Below are positions 23,876 to 34,216 of a stretch of DNA of 64,000 nucleotides, piece by piece. The position numbers and the translations under genes were made by a program. Within the stretch, counting starts at the first letter, position 1, and each line of letters opens with the position of its first letter. The stretch covers positions 1,860,001 through 1,924,000 of the forward strand of contig JALUTQ010000046.1 of assembly GCA_032718865.1 (NCBI GenBank), read 5' to 3'. The notes below the pieces were generated by a model that ran no database searches, was not told the DNA's origin, and was given only the letters and a program-made list of their open reading frames with translations. The DNA is from Tilletia caries (lineage: Eukaryota > Basidiomycota > Exobasidiomycetes > Tilletiales > Tilletiaceae).

Positions 23876-25780
23876 CACTGCTACCATGGGGGTTGTTTTA
23901 AGGGGTGTATAGCACTTCGTAATCACTGCTAGCAGGGGGGGTGTTTTAACGGGGTCAGAAGGTGCGCTAAAAAAATGTTTTACGCCGGTTTTAGGATTCG
24001 GTGTAAAACAGGGCGTTTTACACTTGTTTTACACTTTCTTAAAACAGGGTTGATTTGGGTGACTTTAGCACCCGTAAAATGCCATGCTAAAACGATGACG
24101 TAATGTCTGGATCGGGGTTAGTGCCCGCCTCGGTTGGAAGCCGTTCAGCTGTTCCTCCGCCCGAGAGTAAGTCACGTGCACTCTCTCGAGTCGTCCCTAC
24201 CGCAAAAGTGAGCAAAGTGACTGAGGAAAAAAAGACGCAACAACGTCGTTTGAAGCAAATTTTACGCAGGTACGACCATGGTGAGGGCACCCTCCCACCG
24301 CAAGGATGCGTGCGCTGGGGGCGAAGGGGTACAGGGGCTCCACTCTGTGCAGGACGGGGAACGTACGAATGTCAAACGGGTGCCGCTCGTCAGGAAGAGG
24401 AGCTCTAATTAGGGTAACCATAAAACAGGCATGTTTTACACTGTTTTACACCCTGGGTTTCGATGGCCTAAAATCGGGACAAAATGCAAAAATAATAATG
24501 TAGACATAACTCGCCTGTTTTATCGCTGTTCCACACAGCTTAAAACACCCCCCCTGCTAGCAGTGAATAATTTGTTTTACAATGATTTTACGGTTCTCTC
24601 AAAACATCCCTGTTGTGGAGGCGTTTTAAGGGTTAGGCAAAAACTGCAGCGTTTTAGGTGGTGCGGACTCATGCTTTAAAACAATGACGTATTAGAGGTG
24701 TTCTACGGCTGTTAGAACCGAAGACAAGTTAGACTTTCAGTTTCTCTAATTGGAATGGGTCTGCTCGGTGGTCTCAGAGTCTCTGCCCTGTATCTCAAAA
24801 GGCTCACAGCTGCTTCCACACTCAATTGATCACAGGAGAAATGGCCCTCCCAATCTCTTTGTCAATCCTCCGAATAGGTACAGCTATTGGGCAAGATTGG
24901 GATTTGTCAATACCTTAAGGGTATTGTCGTACCTATTGCAGGTTCAGGGATTTTGGACCTATTTTTAGCGCAGAAGACCACCAGACGAGTCTCACCTCAC
25001 CCGTGTTTGGAGTATCTTCGACGCGACGACGCGTCAAGTCACGTGCTCAGTCCTGACCTTACAGATGCTCGGGCCCAAACGCGGCAGGATCACCGCGGGC
25101 ATAGGCCCATTGAATTACGCTTGCCTGATATACTCTGCTCGCGGAATGGCAGGGCGGGGGGTGGCGCACTCATCGTGTGGCCACGCTCCCAGCGTCAGCA
25201 TCCTCCGCGAGCCGGGGCAGGTGTCCAGACGACCGCCACCCATCCAGATCGCCTCCAGAAAAGGGTAGCGGGTTGGGATTGAGACTCTGAAACTTTTTAG
25301 CGTCAAAACCAAGTTTCAATTTAAAGGGATTGGGATTTTACAACAGCTTGTCAGGCGTATCTCTCATTGACAAGGCTATTGGACCCCAATAGCATAGCTG
25401 TTGTATAGCTATTGCTCTAAACAATCCTAACCCCCTTTCTCCTGTGGATGCTGCTCTCTGAAGACAGAAACCCTCGATTTACAGTATTGCTACCTGCGGA
25501 TGACATGTTGTGGTGAGCTGGGCATCGCGGGTGGGTGTGGTGAGGGCCGTGGTGTCGAGCAAGGTGGTGGCGGTGAGGAAGGCGTCTGGAGACGCCTTGT
25601 CTCACTTCCCGCGTCCCTGCAGCAGTCACGTGATCACTATGCCCACTGAATTTTAACACCATTAAGAAGGTGTTTTAACACCCAAATCAGCGGAACAAAA
25701 TAGAAAATTATAACATGAGGTAAACACGTGCGTTCCACAAGCGTCTTACACCCCTTAAAACAACCCCCATGGTAGCAGTG
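23876..25780. mobile_element. Non-autonomous CACTA/EnSpm-like transposon (outer element)
   Basis: A 1905-base element bounded by perfect inverted repeats of about 34 bases, beginning CACTGCTACCATGG and ending in the complement (23876-23909 and 25747-25780). It is flanked by a 3-base target duplication ATC (23873-23875 and 25781-25783). CACTA/CACTG ends with 3-base duplications are the hallmark of the CACTA (CMC) superfamily. Short GTTTTAC/GTAAAAC motifs repeat close to both ends, as expected for subterminal transposase-binding sites. No transposase frame is present, so it would need a helper. A second element of the same type is inserted 48 bases from its left end. Confidence 0.85.
23924..24565. 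mobile_element. Non-autonomous CACTA-like element nested in the outer one
   Basis: A 642-base element with perfect 26-base inverted repeats beginning CACTGCTAGCAG (23924-23949 and 24540-24565). Target duplication AAT lies at 23921-23923 and 24566-24568. Its termini are related to but distinct from those of the outer element (CTAGCAG versus CTACCAT), so it is a sister family. The interior is dense in GTTTTAC, GTGTAAAAC and TAAAACA motifs near both ends. No coding capacity was recognised. Confidence 0.85.
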
Positions 25781-25783
25781 ATC

Positions 25784-26957
25784 GCTTCCATGAGACGAAG
25801 TTTAGCCGTTTACCCGCGCCTCAAATTGACGCCCAAATCTTCGTTCCGACCAAATTTAACGACACGTTGCCAGCACGTCAGCACGCGGCGGTCAGTCAGA
25901 CGTCAGCGGACGGCGGAGAACGAACACGCGAACCAGGCAGCCGAAGCAATGAATCGAACCTGACGCCTGACGGCTGACGCGCTGACGGCTGACTCCATGC
26001 GGTTTAGGCTCACAAAGTGGTTCGTGTCCCGCCCGGATTCTGGCTGCCCTGGTCGATATTGGTGTCCGCCGGTTGAACCTTGAACTCGCCGCCCGTCGAT
26101 TTACTACTATTCATGTTCCTGACTTCCATCCGCCGCGACGAGTGACAACCATCACATGATCACAGCAGGTACGTAGAGAAGCGAGTCCAGGGCGTGTGCT
26201 GACTGTCCCCGCAATCGCAAGCAGATTTGCGGTACATTCTAACCACCATGTTCCACGTTCAGGCGCATTTCATGCAGATTTGACAGCTCCATCCAAGGTC
26301 CAGCATCACCGTTGATTTTTTGAGGATCTCACCGCGTCCCACCTCACGCTGACCTAAGTCCCCAGCAGTGGATATTGCTGGGCGCAATATTCCCCCGCTG
26401 AGTTCCGTCCCATGTGTCTTGATTTCTTCCGATGTTCTTCGCTGACGGACGTATAGAGTTTTCTCAGCAGTTGATGTCGAAGTTCGAGACGCCTTCGAAG
26501 TCCGATTGATCCTTCGTCTTTCACACAGTCCTCTTCACAGCGTCATCGCCACTCACAACCTCGTTGCCGAGTCTGACCCCATTTTTTTTTTTTTATTCAT
26601 CCCTCTCTCCAATTTTGCACGCTGGCCTCCGACGCCGTGTCATCGCTTTCACAGATTCGCTTTATTCTGATCGAAGAAAGGCGACAGTGCGGCAGAATCG
26701 CAGACTCGCGTCAAGCGAGTGAAAGCTCGCACGTAGTCCACCTTCCACGCGTTTGTTCGGGGCGTCGCATCTCGGTAACAGCTGCCTCGCTGCCCCGCGC
26801 GGCTGCTCCCTTTCCATCTCGACTGCGGTTCAGGTACGTCTGGAAGTTCTGCCGGGTCTATCTGAGCTTCCTTCTCACTTCCAATCTTACTTTATCCTTT
26901 GAGGCGAGAGATTCCCATCCTCCCAGGCGCATTCTTGTGGAGCCATAGGGGAAGGGC
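25784..26957. other. Intergenic region with short GCTGACG/CGTCAGC-type repeats
   Basis: Between 25870 and 26000 short GACG, TGACGGCTGAC and CGTCAGC words recur. A T tract of about 12 bases lies near 26582-26594. No gene supported. Confidence 0.4.
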
Positions 26958-26970
26958 AAAGGTATATATA
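26958..26970 (+). promoter_or_regulatory. TATA box of the thaumatin-like gene
   Basis: AAAGGTATATATA about 130-140 bases upstream of the ATG at 27098, with the same AAGGTATA core as the other secreted-protein genes here. Confidence 0.65.
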
Positions 26971-27097
26971 CAGGCTGGTCACTGCTTTGCTTAACCTCAC
27001 TTCCCCTCATCAGATCTCAATCACTTCCTCTCTCAGACAACAAGTCACATCAGCTTCCTCATCTCTTCCAGAACCCACTTCTCCTCACAAATCAACA

Positions 27098-27887
27098 ATG
27101 CAGGCCACTCTTACCTTCACCGCCCTCGCCCTTGCCCTCGCCTCCTCGGCCAGCGCCTTCAACATCCACTTCCAGAACAACTGTGGCTACACCATCTGGC
27201 CCGCAGTCGGCAAGGCTCCCAACGGCCAACCCGACGGCTCTGTCAGCTTCGGTGCCCGACTCGACCCTGGCCAGAGCGCCGACTACGGCGTGGACGACCA
27301 CCAGATCGGCATTCGCGCATGGGGCCGGACCGGCTGTGACGGAAACGGAGGCAACTGCCAGACTGGTGCCTGCAACGGCGGCCTCTACTGCAGCGATGCC
27401 GGTATCACTTCCGGTGTGATCCTCAGCGAGTACGGGTACGGCAACTTTGGCCAATTCGGTGGCGAGCGCAGTGAGTTCATTTCTATCCCCTTCTGGTGTC
27501 TCTTTTCCTTGCCTTACTGACCCACTCTTCTACCTGTGTCCTGCCAGTTGCATGGGACCTTAGCCGCGTCGATGGCAACGTCAACATCCCGACCACCCTC
27601 TCGGCAACGGACGGACAGAGCGTTTACTGCGGTAAGCCTCTTCGGTCCTGCTTCTTGTCTCCTCGTGGGCATCCATGCTGATTATCTTGTGCTTCCTACC
27701 ACCCAGGCGACAACAACTGCCCCGCCGACCAGGCCTACAGCTACGCCCAGGACTGTGAGATCGCGATTCGCTTCATCGCTCTCTTTCTGACCAGGATTTT
27801 CTGACACTCTTCTATTCTGTCGATATTACAGACGCTGCCGACCGCAACTCTGGCCTCGGAACTTCTTTCACCCACAAGTTCTGCTGA
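27098..27887 (+). CDS. Secreted thaumatin-like protein
   Basis: Four exons (27098-27470, 27548-27631, 27707-27754, 27832-27887) give 186 residues. A signal peptide (MQATLTFTALALALASSASA) precedes FNIHFQNNCGYTIWPA, the usual thaumatin-like start. Further family features are a GSVSFGARLDPGQSADYGV strand, RAWGRTGC, a Cys-rich NCQTGACNGGLYC loop, AWDLSRVDG near the acidic cleft, and a C-terminal FTHKFC in which the last Cys would pair with the first. At under 190 residues it belongs to the shorter fungal type. Thaumatin-like proteins may bind or cleave beta-glucans or have antifungal activity; which applies is not known. It lies between the two arms of the inverted secreted-protein duplication. 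Confidence 0.88.
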
Positions 27888-29330
27888 TTGCAATAAGCAG
27901 CTCCTCATTCTCCCCGCTGTATTAGTCCTCGTGAAATCTAAATGATCCAGTCTTCAAACTACATTCGCGCACTAGCCTCCGATTCCTGGTCCTGATCAGT
28001 TCTGCTGTTATCGGACCTCAGGAATCTTGTGCTTCACACCTCGTCCTATTTCCTATTATTTCAAGATGTTCCTTGCGCTGGTCGTTTCTGTCACAATCAT
28101 CTTCGCATCGAATTCGAGCCTCATGTAAGCCCATACTATCAGAAGCTCAGTGGCAGAGCTGAGTAGTAGAGGCCTGATTTATTTTTGTGTGCTCCCTTCT
28201 GCCGATGAGGCCGTAAGCGCCAGGTCAGCAGTCAGCTCGAGCCTCGAGGTGAAGCGTGAAGCGGTGAAGCGTGGTCGAAATGTTTGTTCCGTTTGTTTGT
28301 TGCGCTCACGCGCTCACGAAGTTTACCCGGCTCCAAGAAATGAAACCCGTCGACGTTTCTTATCGATGGTGAATTACCGTACGCCCCCCACTGGCGCAAT
28401 TCATTGATCTCGCACAAGTTTCCTCAGAGTTCTATCTCTCTCTGGCGAGGTCGCGTTCCTTGCACCTCACAACGCCTGGGCTGCCGGCTGACGTCGATCA
28501 GCTTCGGACAACTGCTTGCTGCTGACAGCTGAACCTGATTACCTGATTCCTGATTCTTCCCAACCCCGCGTAATCTCTGGAAGGCGAGGGTCGGCTCGCT
28601 CGTTCAGCGTTCAGTTGCTTCTCCGCCTGTACCGGAACGTGCGTGGGCGATATCGATAGGACTCTATGTTCCTGACGTAGTTTTGCCGATGATGGCCCCG
28701 TTCCTGGCTGGGCTTCTATCGAGGATCATCCGCGCGTGGTTGTGTACCTCCGCAATCCGCACGACCTCCGCACGACCTCATCGTGGGACAACCGTCAGTT
28801 AGTGGTCAGCGGCGACGGCCAGCACTTTTTTCAGGTCCTCAATCTACCAGGTGGTTCACCCGAATCAAAACAACAAGTCCACAAGCGACGGGTCACTTCA
28901 CCTCAGCCACCCAGTGTCCCCGTTGGTCCTTTCGCCAAACACGCTGATCTTCGGAGTCGGAATCGAAGGCTCATTGCTATTGGACGCTGGGCGTCGTCCG
29001 AGATTCCATTCGTTTTGGGGCCCTCGCCAAACGGATGATTCACGAGCCTCTCTGTCCTCTGTGACGCGATGACCATGTCGTCGCGGCTGAAGCCCAGCTG
29101 TGGCTGTTGCCTTGTCGTTGGGCGCCCCTGGATGAACTTCCACGACTGCGTGGAGACAATCTGCTCAGACGTTACCTCGGAGAGGGCAAGCATGTCTGGA
29201 GGTCGAAAGGTATAAAGGCGCCAGTCATGGACCACCTACTGACCCACTCTTCACTTCCTCACATCACACTTCCAGCAGCCCAGCCCAGCTCTTCTCTTCA
29301 CTACACCCACACTTTCACCACACTTCTTCC
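27888..29330. other. Intergenic region with no supported gene
   Basis: The 3' flank of the thaumatin-like gene and the promoter of secreted-protein copy 2. A segment near 28240-28340 weakly resembles the sequences that flank the outer CACTG element at 23806-23875 and 25781-25830. Confidence 0.4.
29206..29216 (+). promoter_or_regulatory. TATA box of secreted-protein gene copy 2
   Basis: AAAGGTATAAA about 150 bases upstream of the ATG at 29361, outside the duplicated arm. Confidence 0.55.
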
Positions 29331-29999
29331 ATCCCAAACCTTTTCACTCATACACACAAGATGTTCGCCCGCCTCGCCGCCCTTGCCATCCTCGCCACCT
29401 CCGCTCTGGCATCGCACACGATCAACTTTTCTTCCAACTGCCCCTCGGCCGTCATGCAGCTGCCCGGCATCGGAAACTACGGCCCTGGCTCGTACACCTT
29501 CAACCAGGACGTCAACGGCGGGATTGCGTCTGGTGGACAGAACTGCGACATCAACGGGACGAACTGCATCTCGGTCGAGTTCACCCTCAACGGCGGCTAC
29601 TCTACTGGTGACATGTGAGTTCTCTCCCTTCCCAATCCACACTCTCCTCTCCGTTGATTCCTCAACTTCACCTGAATTGCTGACCTTGACATGCCCCTTC
29701 CACTCCTTCCTTTGTTGCAGCACTCTGACCTCGCCCCACGCCTACTCCGGCCGTGCCTCGTTCACGATGACCCCCGGCGGCTCGTCGGCGACGTGCGACA
29801 ACCCGAACTGCGGTCCCAACAACGCCTTCTACAAGCCGGACGACTACTCGTCCCAGCGGTACGACTCCAGCCCCAACGCTGGCATCAACATCGACATCTC
29901 GTGCTAGACGGATGCCTTCTTCGGCTCGATCAACAAATAAATGTGTAAACGCTTTCTCTCTTATATCAATCTGAATCTTGAATGATCCCTTTCCAACCC
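29331..29999. repeat. Right arm of inverted gene duplication (secreted protein gene)
   Basis: Inverted partner of 22178-22845, about 669 bases, covering the gene, its intron and short flanks. Divergence starts abruptly at both ends. Confidence 0.9.
29361..29907 (+). CDS. Small secreted cysteine-containing protein, copy 2
   Basis: Exons 29361-29614 and 29721-29907 give 146 residues, almost identical to copy 1 at 22270-22814, including the signal peptide (MFARLAALAILATSALA), all six cysteines and the KPDDYSSQRYDSS block. The intron is 106 bases here against 104 in copy 1. Both copies have intact frames and splice sites and separate TATA boxes, so both are probably expressed, possibly under different control because upstream sequences differ. 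Confidence 0.82.
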
Positions 30000-30350
30000 A
30001 CTAGATCTTCCCAGGCTCTCAACGCTTTCTTTCCAGTATCGTGCTGCGTTTCATCCTCCTGCTTCTCGTGTGCAGCGCCAGCTTGCTGACTTCCTCATTC
30101 CTCCTGAACTTGGAGAGGGGCTTTGGCACTGTGGAACTGACTCGTATTTCCTTTTGAAGTCTGAAGAGATATATACAAACATGCCGTCGCTACCGGCTCT
30201 GCTCGAAAACAGCGAGTCGTGTGTTCGAAGGCGCACAAACATGGACCCCAGACCAGCACCGTAGCATGCGCCTGACAGAGAAATAGTAACTTGTCTCAAT
30301 TCTGCCCTTTCTCTCCTCCCACTTGTTTTTTGCCTCCTCCAGTTTCTCGC

Positions 30351-33300
30351 TTACTCCTTCGCTCCGCCAGCAGTCTCCGATCCTCCCGAGGTCCGCAGGA
30401 CAAGGGCCCGAAGCTCCTCGACCTCCTTGCGCAAGGCACGCACCTCGACCGTAGCCTGGTCCAACTCGATGTTCGGAATCGCCTTGCGAGCTTGACGCTG
30501 CCAATCCGGCGGCGTGGCACTCGCTTCTTCGTTCCCAGCACCGCTTGCTCCAGCACTGACCTTGGCTGGTTTCGAACCTTGACCATCCTCGTCGTCATCA
30601 TCGTCGACTTGTTCACCGAAAGAGTGCTCAAAGCCCAACTCCTCCGCCATCGCCTCCCAGTCCTCCAGCTTGTCCTCGTCCTCCTCGCCCCTCCGTCGGT
30701 TCGAAATGACCCTACGCGCCTCATTCCGTTCGAGGTAGGCGGTCACGAGGAGCAAGGGCGAGTAGATGATGAACATGACGACGTCGTTCAGCTGTTCGTA
30801 ACGTTTCTTGGGCAGCCACCATTCGAAGGGGAGGATAAGGAGGAAGAGCTCGATGAGGTTGGCGGGGGCGACGAAGACTGTTGGAGACAGAAAATGTCGA
30901 AGTCTGAGTCAGTATATGCGTGGTAGACATGAAAGGGAAACAGAGCGACTCACCGTTTTCATCTGGCGCACGAGTGAATTGGATAGTCTTGTGCGCGAAC
31001 AGCGCCATGTACTCATCCGTCGAGTTCTCCGTCACGCTTGAGTAACTCTGTCCGAAGAGCGCGATGAGGATGTTCAGGAGGATTACAGTGATGATGAAGG
31101 CTGGGGAGGGAATGAAGCATCATCAAAGCATGGTCAGCTTATCGCACTTTGACATTTTCGCATGACTGTGATATTGCTTGCGGACTTACTGAAGATCATG
31201 CTAGATTAAAGTACGAGCAGACGGGACAAATCAGAGGGAGGTTTGGAAGTCGTTAATGACCAGAATCCAACGATATCAGTCACAATGAATATCGGACTCA
31301 CTAAAGTACGAGGCCAAATGGCGGGGCAAAGTTATCGAACCCATCAAAGTCAGGCGACTGGAGGACAGAGCCAGCCATCGCCTTTATGATGAATTGAGTT
31401 GCCGTCAGATTGTCGTCAACTTGGTCGAGACCAATGAAGGCTTGCAAGAAGCCGGCAACGACACCGATGAGGAGCGCGAAGAAGATGGCGGATTCTTTCA
31501 TCATGTGCTGTTCGTTGTTGAAGGGAGTGGGAATTCGAGAAAGTGGGGCCAGAAATACATGTCAGCACAATGGAAAGATCCGGGACTGCAAACAATTATT
31601 ATTTCACCCACCTTTAAGACAACTAGCATAGTGCCGAAGAACTGAGGGCAGAGGAAGACTTGTCAGCTCATACGAAGGGACCATGAAGCAAAGTGGACAA
31701 GAGCACACCTTGAATGTGTCGAGGTAGAGCAGCAATCGCATCCAGAAGAACGGCGCCGAGAACGCCAACAGGTTGTAACTGTACAGGGCGCAAATGGTCA
31801 GATAGCGGATCCGAAAGTTATGCTTGAACAGAAGTGTGGATCGAGTCTCTGGGCACATACCTCAAGGCGTTGAACCTCGTCCGAGGATCCTCAGGAAGCG
31901 GCATCGGCCCGTCGTCTCCATCCGCAGGAGGCTTCGGGAATGGACCACCCGGAGGTACTGGGTGGCTCAAAGCGATCATTCGAATGATGAACGAGGCTGC
32001 CAGGGTTGCATACAACACGGAGTTGAACGTGTTCCAAAAGCTGCACAAGCACATAACATGCGAGCTTGGAATGTAAGCTTCCAGAGCTTTTTAAGAGCTA
32101 TAAGGTGAATGGACGGACCTGATGTAATGTCGCCCTATCTTGAAGAACTTGCTGAGCTCGTCAGCGATGAAGCTCAAGGTGAAGATGTACAGCAAGCCTT
32201 CAACGATGTCGAGATCTCCACCAGGGTTCACCGTGTTGATGGCTGCGGTGAAGAGGCCGAGATAGACGAAGCTGATCAAGAGCTGAAGCGCGTTTTGGCT
32301 GTTGGGGCACCAAAGCCGGTCAGAGAAAGGACAATTGTTGTTTGACTTGCGATCGGCAGCACTCACTATCGGGGCGTACGCAAGCGGTCCGGGTCGAGAT
32401 GGACGACTGTCGACCAATGAGTTTTGTGACTGAAATCAGCGAAGTTCACTTTCTTGGCCGACAAGATGGGCTGCCTTGAACTTACAGTACGATGGGTCAG
32501 CCTTCTGGGGCCAGTCCACAAAGCGAGTTGGGTCGTTCTCGTCCTGGGTGATCCATCCTCGCCAGACTGAACAAATGGAGGAGGAGAAAGATTGAGAAGG
32601 CGTCTGGCAAGACGACATGTGAGACTCGGAACTTACGATAGCTGAAGCAAAGCGCCAGATGAAGAGCGTCAGTCAAGTGGAAAGAGGGAGTGTACGCTCG
32701 CGACCCTGACTCACTTGATGGTTCTCTGGTAGCCACTGCTCCCGATAACACGCAGCGTATGCAAATCGACAGCGCGCTCGATCACATTGGCCGGCGCAGA
32801 CAGCTGTCCGCGGACGATGACCGAGTATCTCCGCAGCAGGACCTGCTCCATCATGTACTCGCTCTCCTTATCATCGTAGCTCTCCACGATCCGCTTGGCG
32901 AGCAAGTCGCAAGCGACCATTCGAGATTCGTGCAGATCGGCATCCCAGAGCTCGGACTGAGATTGACGCCAGAAGAAGCGGTAGCAGACCAGGAGGCCGT
33001 AGACGACGCAGCCGGAGAGATCGTCGTTCTGGAGGGCGTGATCCTTCGAGGTGCCAACGATGTGGCCTGGGCGTGAAGACGGGGAAGAAGTAGCAGCGGC
33101 AGCGGCAGCGTCGGCCTCTTCATCGGCATCAACCACGGGTTCCTCATCCGAAGCACCTTGCCCAGGTGTAGTACCGCGAAGAGCAGCGGATGCAGCTCCT
33201 TCTCCGACAGACCCTTCTCCGCTAATCGTCACGCCTTTACCCGCGTCCTTGGCAGCCTGAATGACGGCGGCGGTAATGATGCGCGAGTGGGAGCGCGTTA

Positions 33301-33586
33301 TGAGATCTTCCTCGAGCTCGCACGGAATCACGGCCTCGATGAAAGCCTTGAGCCGGAGCGCGACGCGCGTGACTTGCTTGGCCTGTGCGATGTTGATCGC
33401 CGTCAGGGATTCGGGCGAGAGGAAGTCATCGTCTTCGCTGCCATGGCCGAAGACTGTGGGGACAATTACGCATCAGTAGCTACATACATCAGAACCTAGC
33501 GCCCGGGAGCGTGGACCGGACTCACGCGGCTGGGACGAGCCATCCCCTCTGCGGTTGCCCAAGCCGAATATTGTTGTGAACTTCAT
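30351..33586 (-). CDS. YVC1: Yvc1-type TRP cation channel of the vacuole
   Basis: Thirteen exons on the minus strand (33586-33526, 33453-32715, 32641-32637, 32566-32486, 32406-32367, 32298-32119, 32040-31861, 31778-31709, 31641-31612, 31507-31302, 31200-31190, 31100-30954, 30877-30351) keep one frame for 758 residues. Yvc1/TRPY1 releases Ca2+ from the vacuole on osmotic shock. The N-terminal cytosolic domain contains CVVYGLLVCYRFFWRQSQ, ELWDADL, RRYSVIVRG and VDLHTLRVIGSSGYQRTI. About six membrane helices follow (ALQLLISFVYLGLF, LLYIFTLSFIADELSKFF, YNLLAFSAPFFWMRLLLYL, IFFALLIGVVAGFLQAFIG, pore region FDNFAPPFGLVLYMIFTFII, ILLNILIALFGQSYSS). The C terminus has an acidic cluster (VDDDDDEDG) like the Yvc1 Ca2+-sensing stretch, and a coiled coil (EVRALRKEVEELRALV). 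Odd: exons of 5 and 11 bases. Confidence 0.92.
32637..32641 (-). other. YVC1: Five-base microexon of YVC1
   Basis: Exon 3 reads CTATC between a GCTTCAG acceptor and a GTAAGT donor. It restores the frame between TI and LWRGWITQDENDP, giving N-Y-L-W, which fits the conserved region; skipping it would shift the frame. Confidence 0.7.
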
Positions 33587-34216
33587 GCTCTTCGATGCCT
33601 TCAACCTTCTCTTTTGCACAGGTGATGCTCCGAAGACTTGCACTCAGCCGGCCGGATGTCGATACGCACACAAGCCTGGCTCGAACACAGTACGAGGAGG
33701 TCGAGGCGTCGTTGGTCGTCGTCGTCGTCAAGAAGAACCCGCTCCTCGATCTCTCTCCTTGCGGTTGAAGAAATGCTGCAGCCAGCATGACCTCATCGCC
33801 AATCGGTGCGCTGCTCTCATCTCTCGACCAGAAGGTGCACGCTCTTCCAAAATCGTGGATCAGAAGGACAAGAGCGTGAGGGTAAAGGTCGTCAATATGA
33901 AGCAGAGGTCATTTGCTGAAGAGTGAGGGAAAGGCAGAAAGCACATAAAGGCCAGAGAAATGAAGGGAAAGGGAAGGATGAAGGCATCAAAGTGATAAAG
34001 GGAACGCTGGAGGATCTCCCTCCTACAGCCGTGTCGTGCGTATGCTGTTTCCGAGAGCACGCGGCACCAGTGTGTAACCCAGGAAGTTGGTGGAGGAGAT
34101 TGAAGCTCAGAGTGTCCGGTGCAGCTGCGTGGAGTTTTGCGTAGCTCTACAAGGAGCATCGTGGTGCGGCGTAGAACGTGAGGGCGGGGACCGGGACCGT
34201 AACAGCGGCTAAGCAT
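33587..34216. other. Intergenic region between YVC1 and septin copy 1
   Basis: Holds the YVC1 promoter and the 3' flank of septin copy 1. No gene seen. Confidence 0.4.

Noticed and set aside
24103..24408. Roughly 100-codon frame inside the inner CACTG element
   Set aside because: Short, no recognisable features, inside a miniature transposon with no sign of a transposase.
27888..29330. Small frames between the thaumatin-like gene and secreted-protein copy 2
   Set aside because: None has an ATG, splice pattern and composition consistent with a gene; they appear random.
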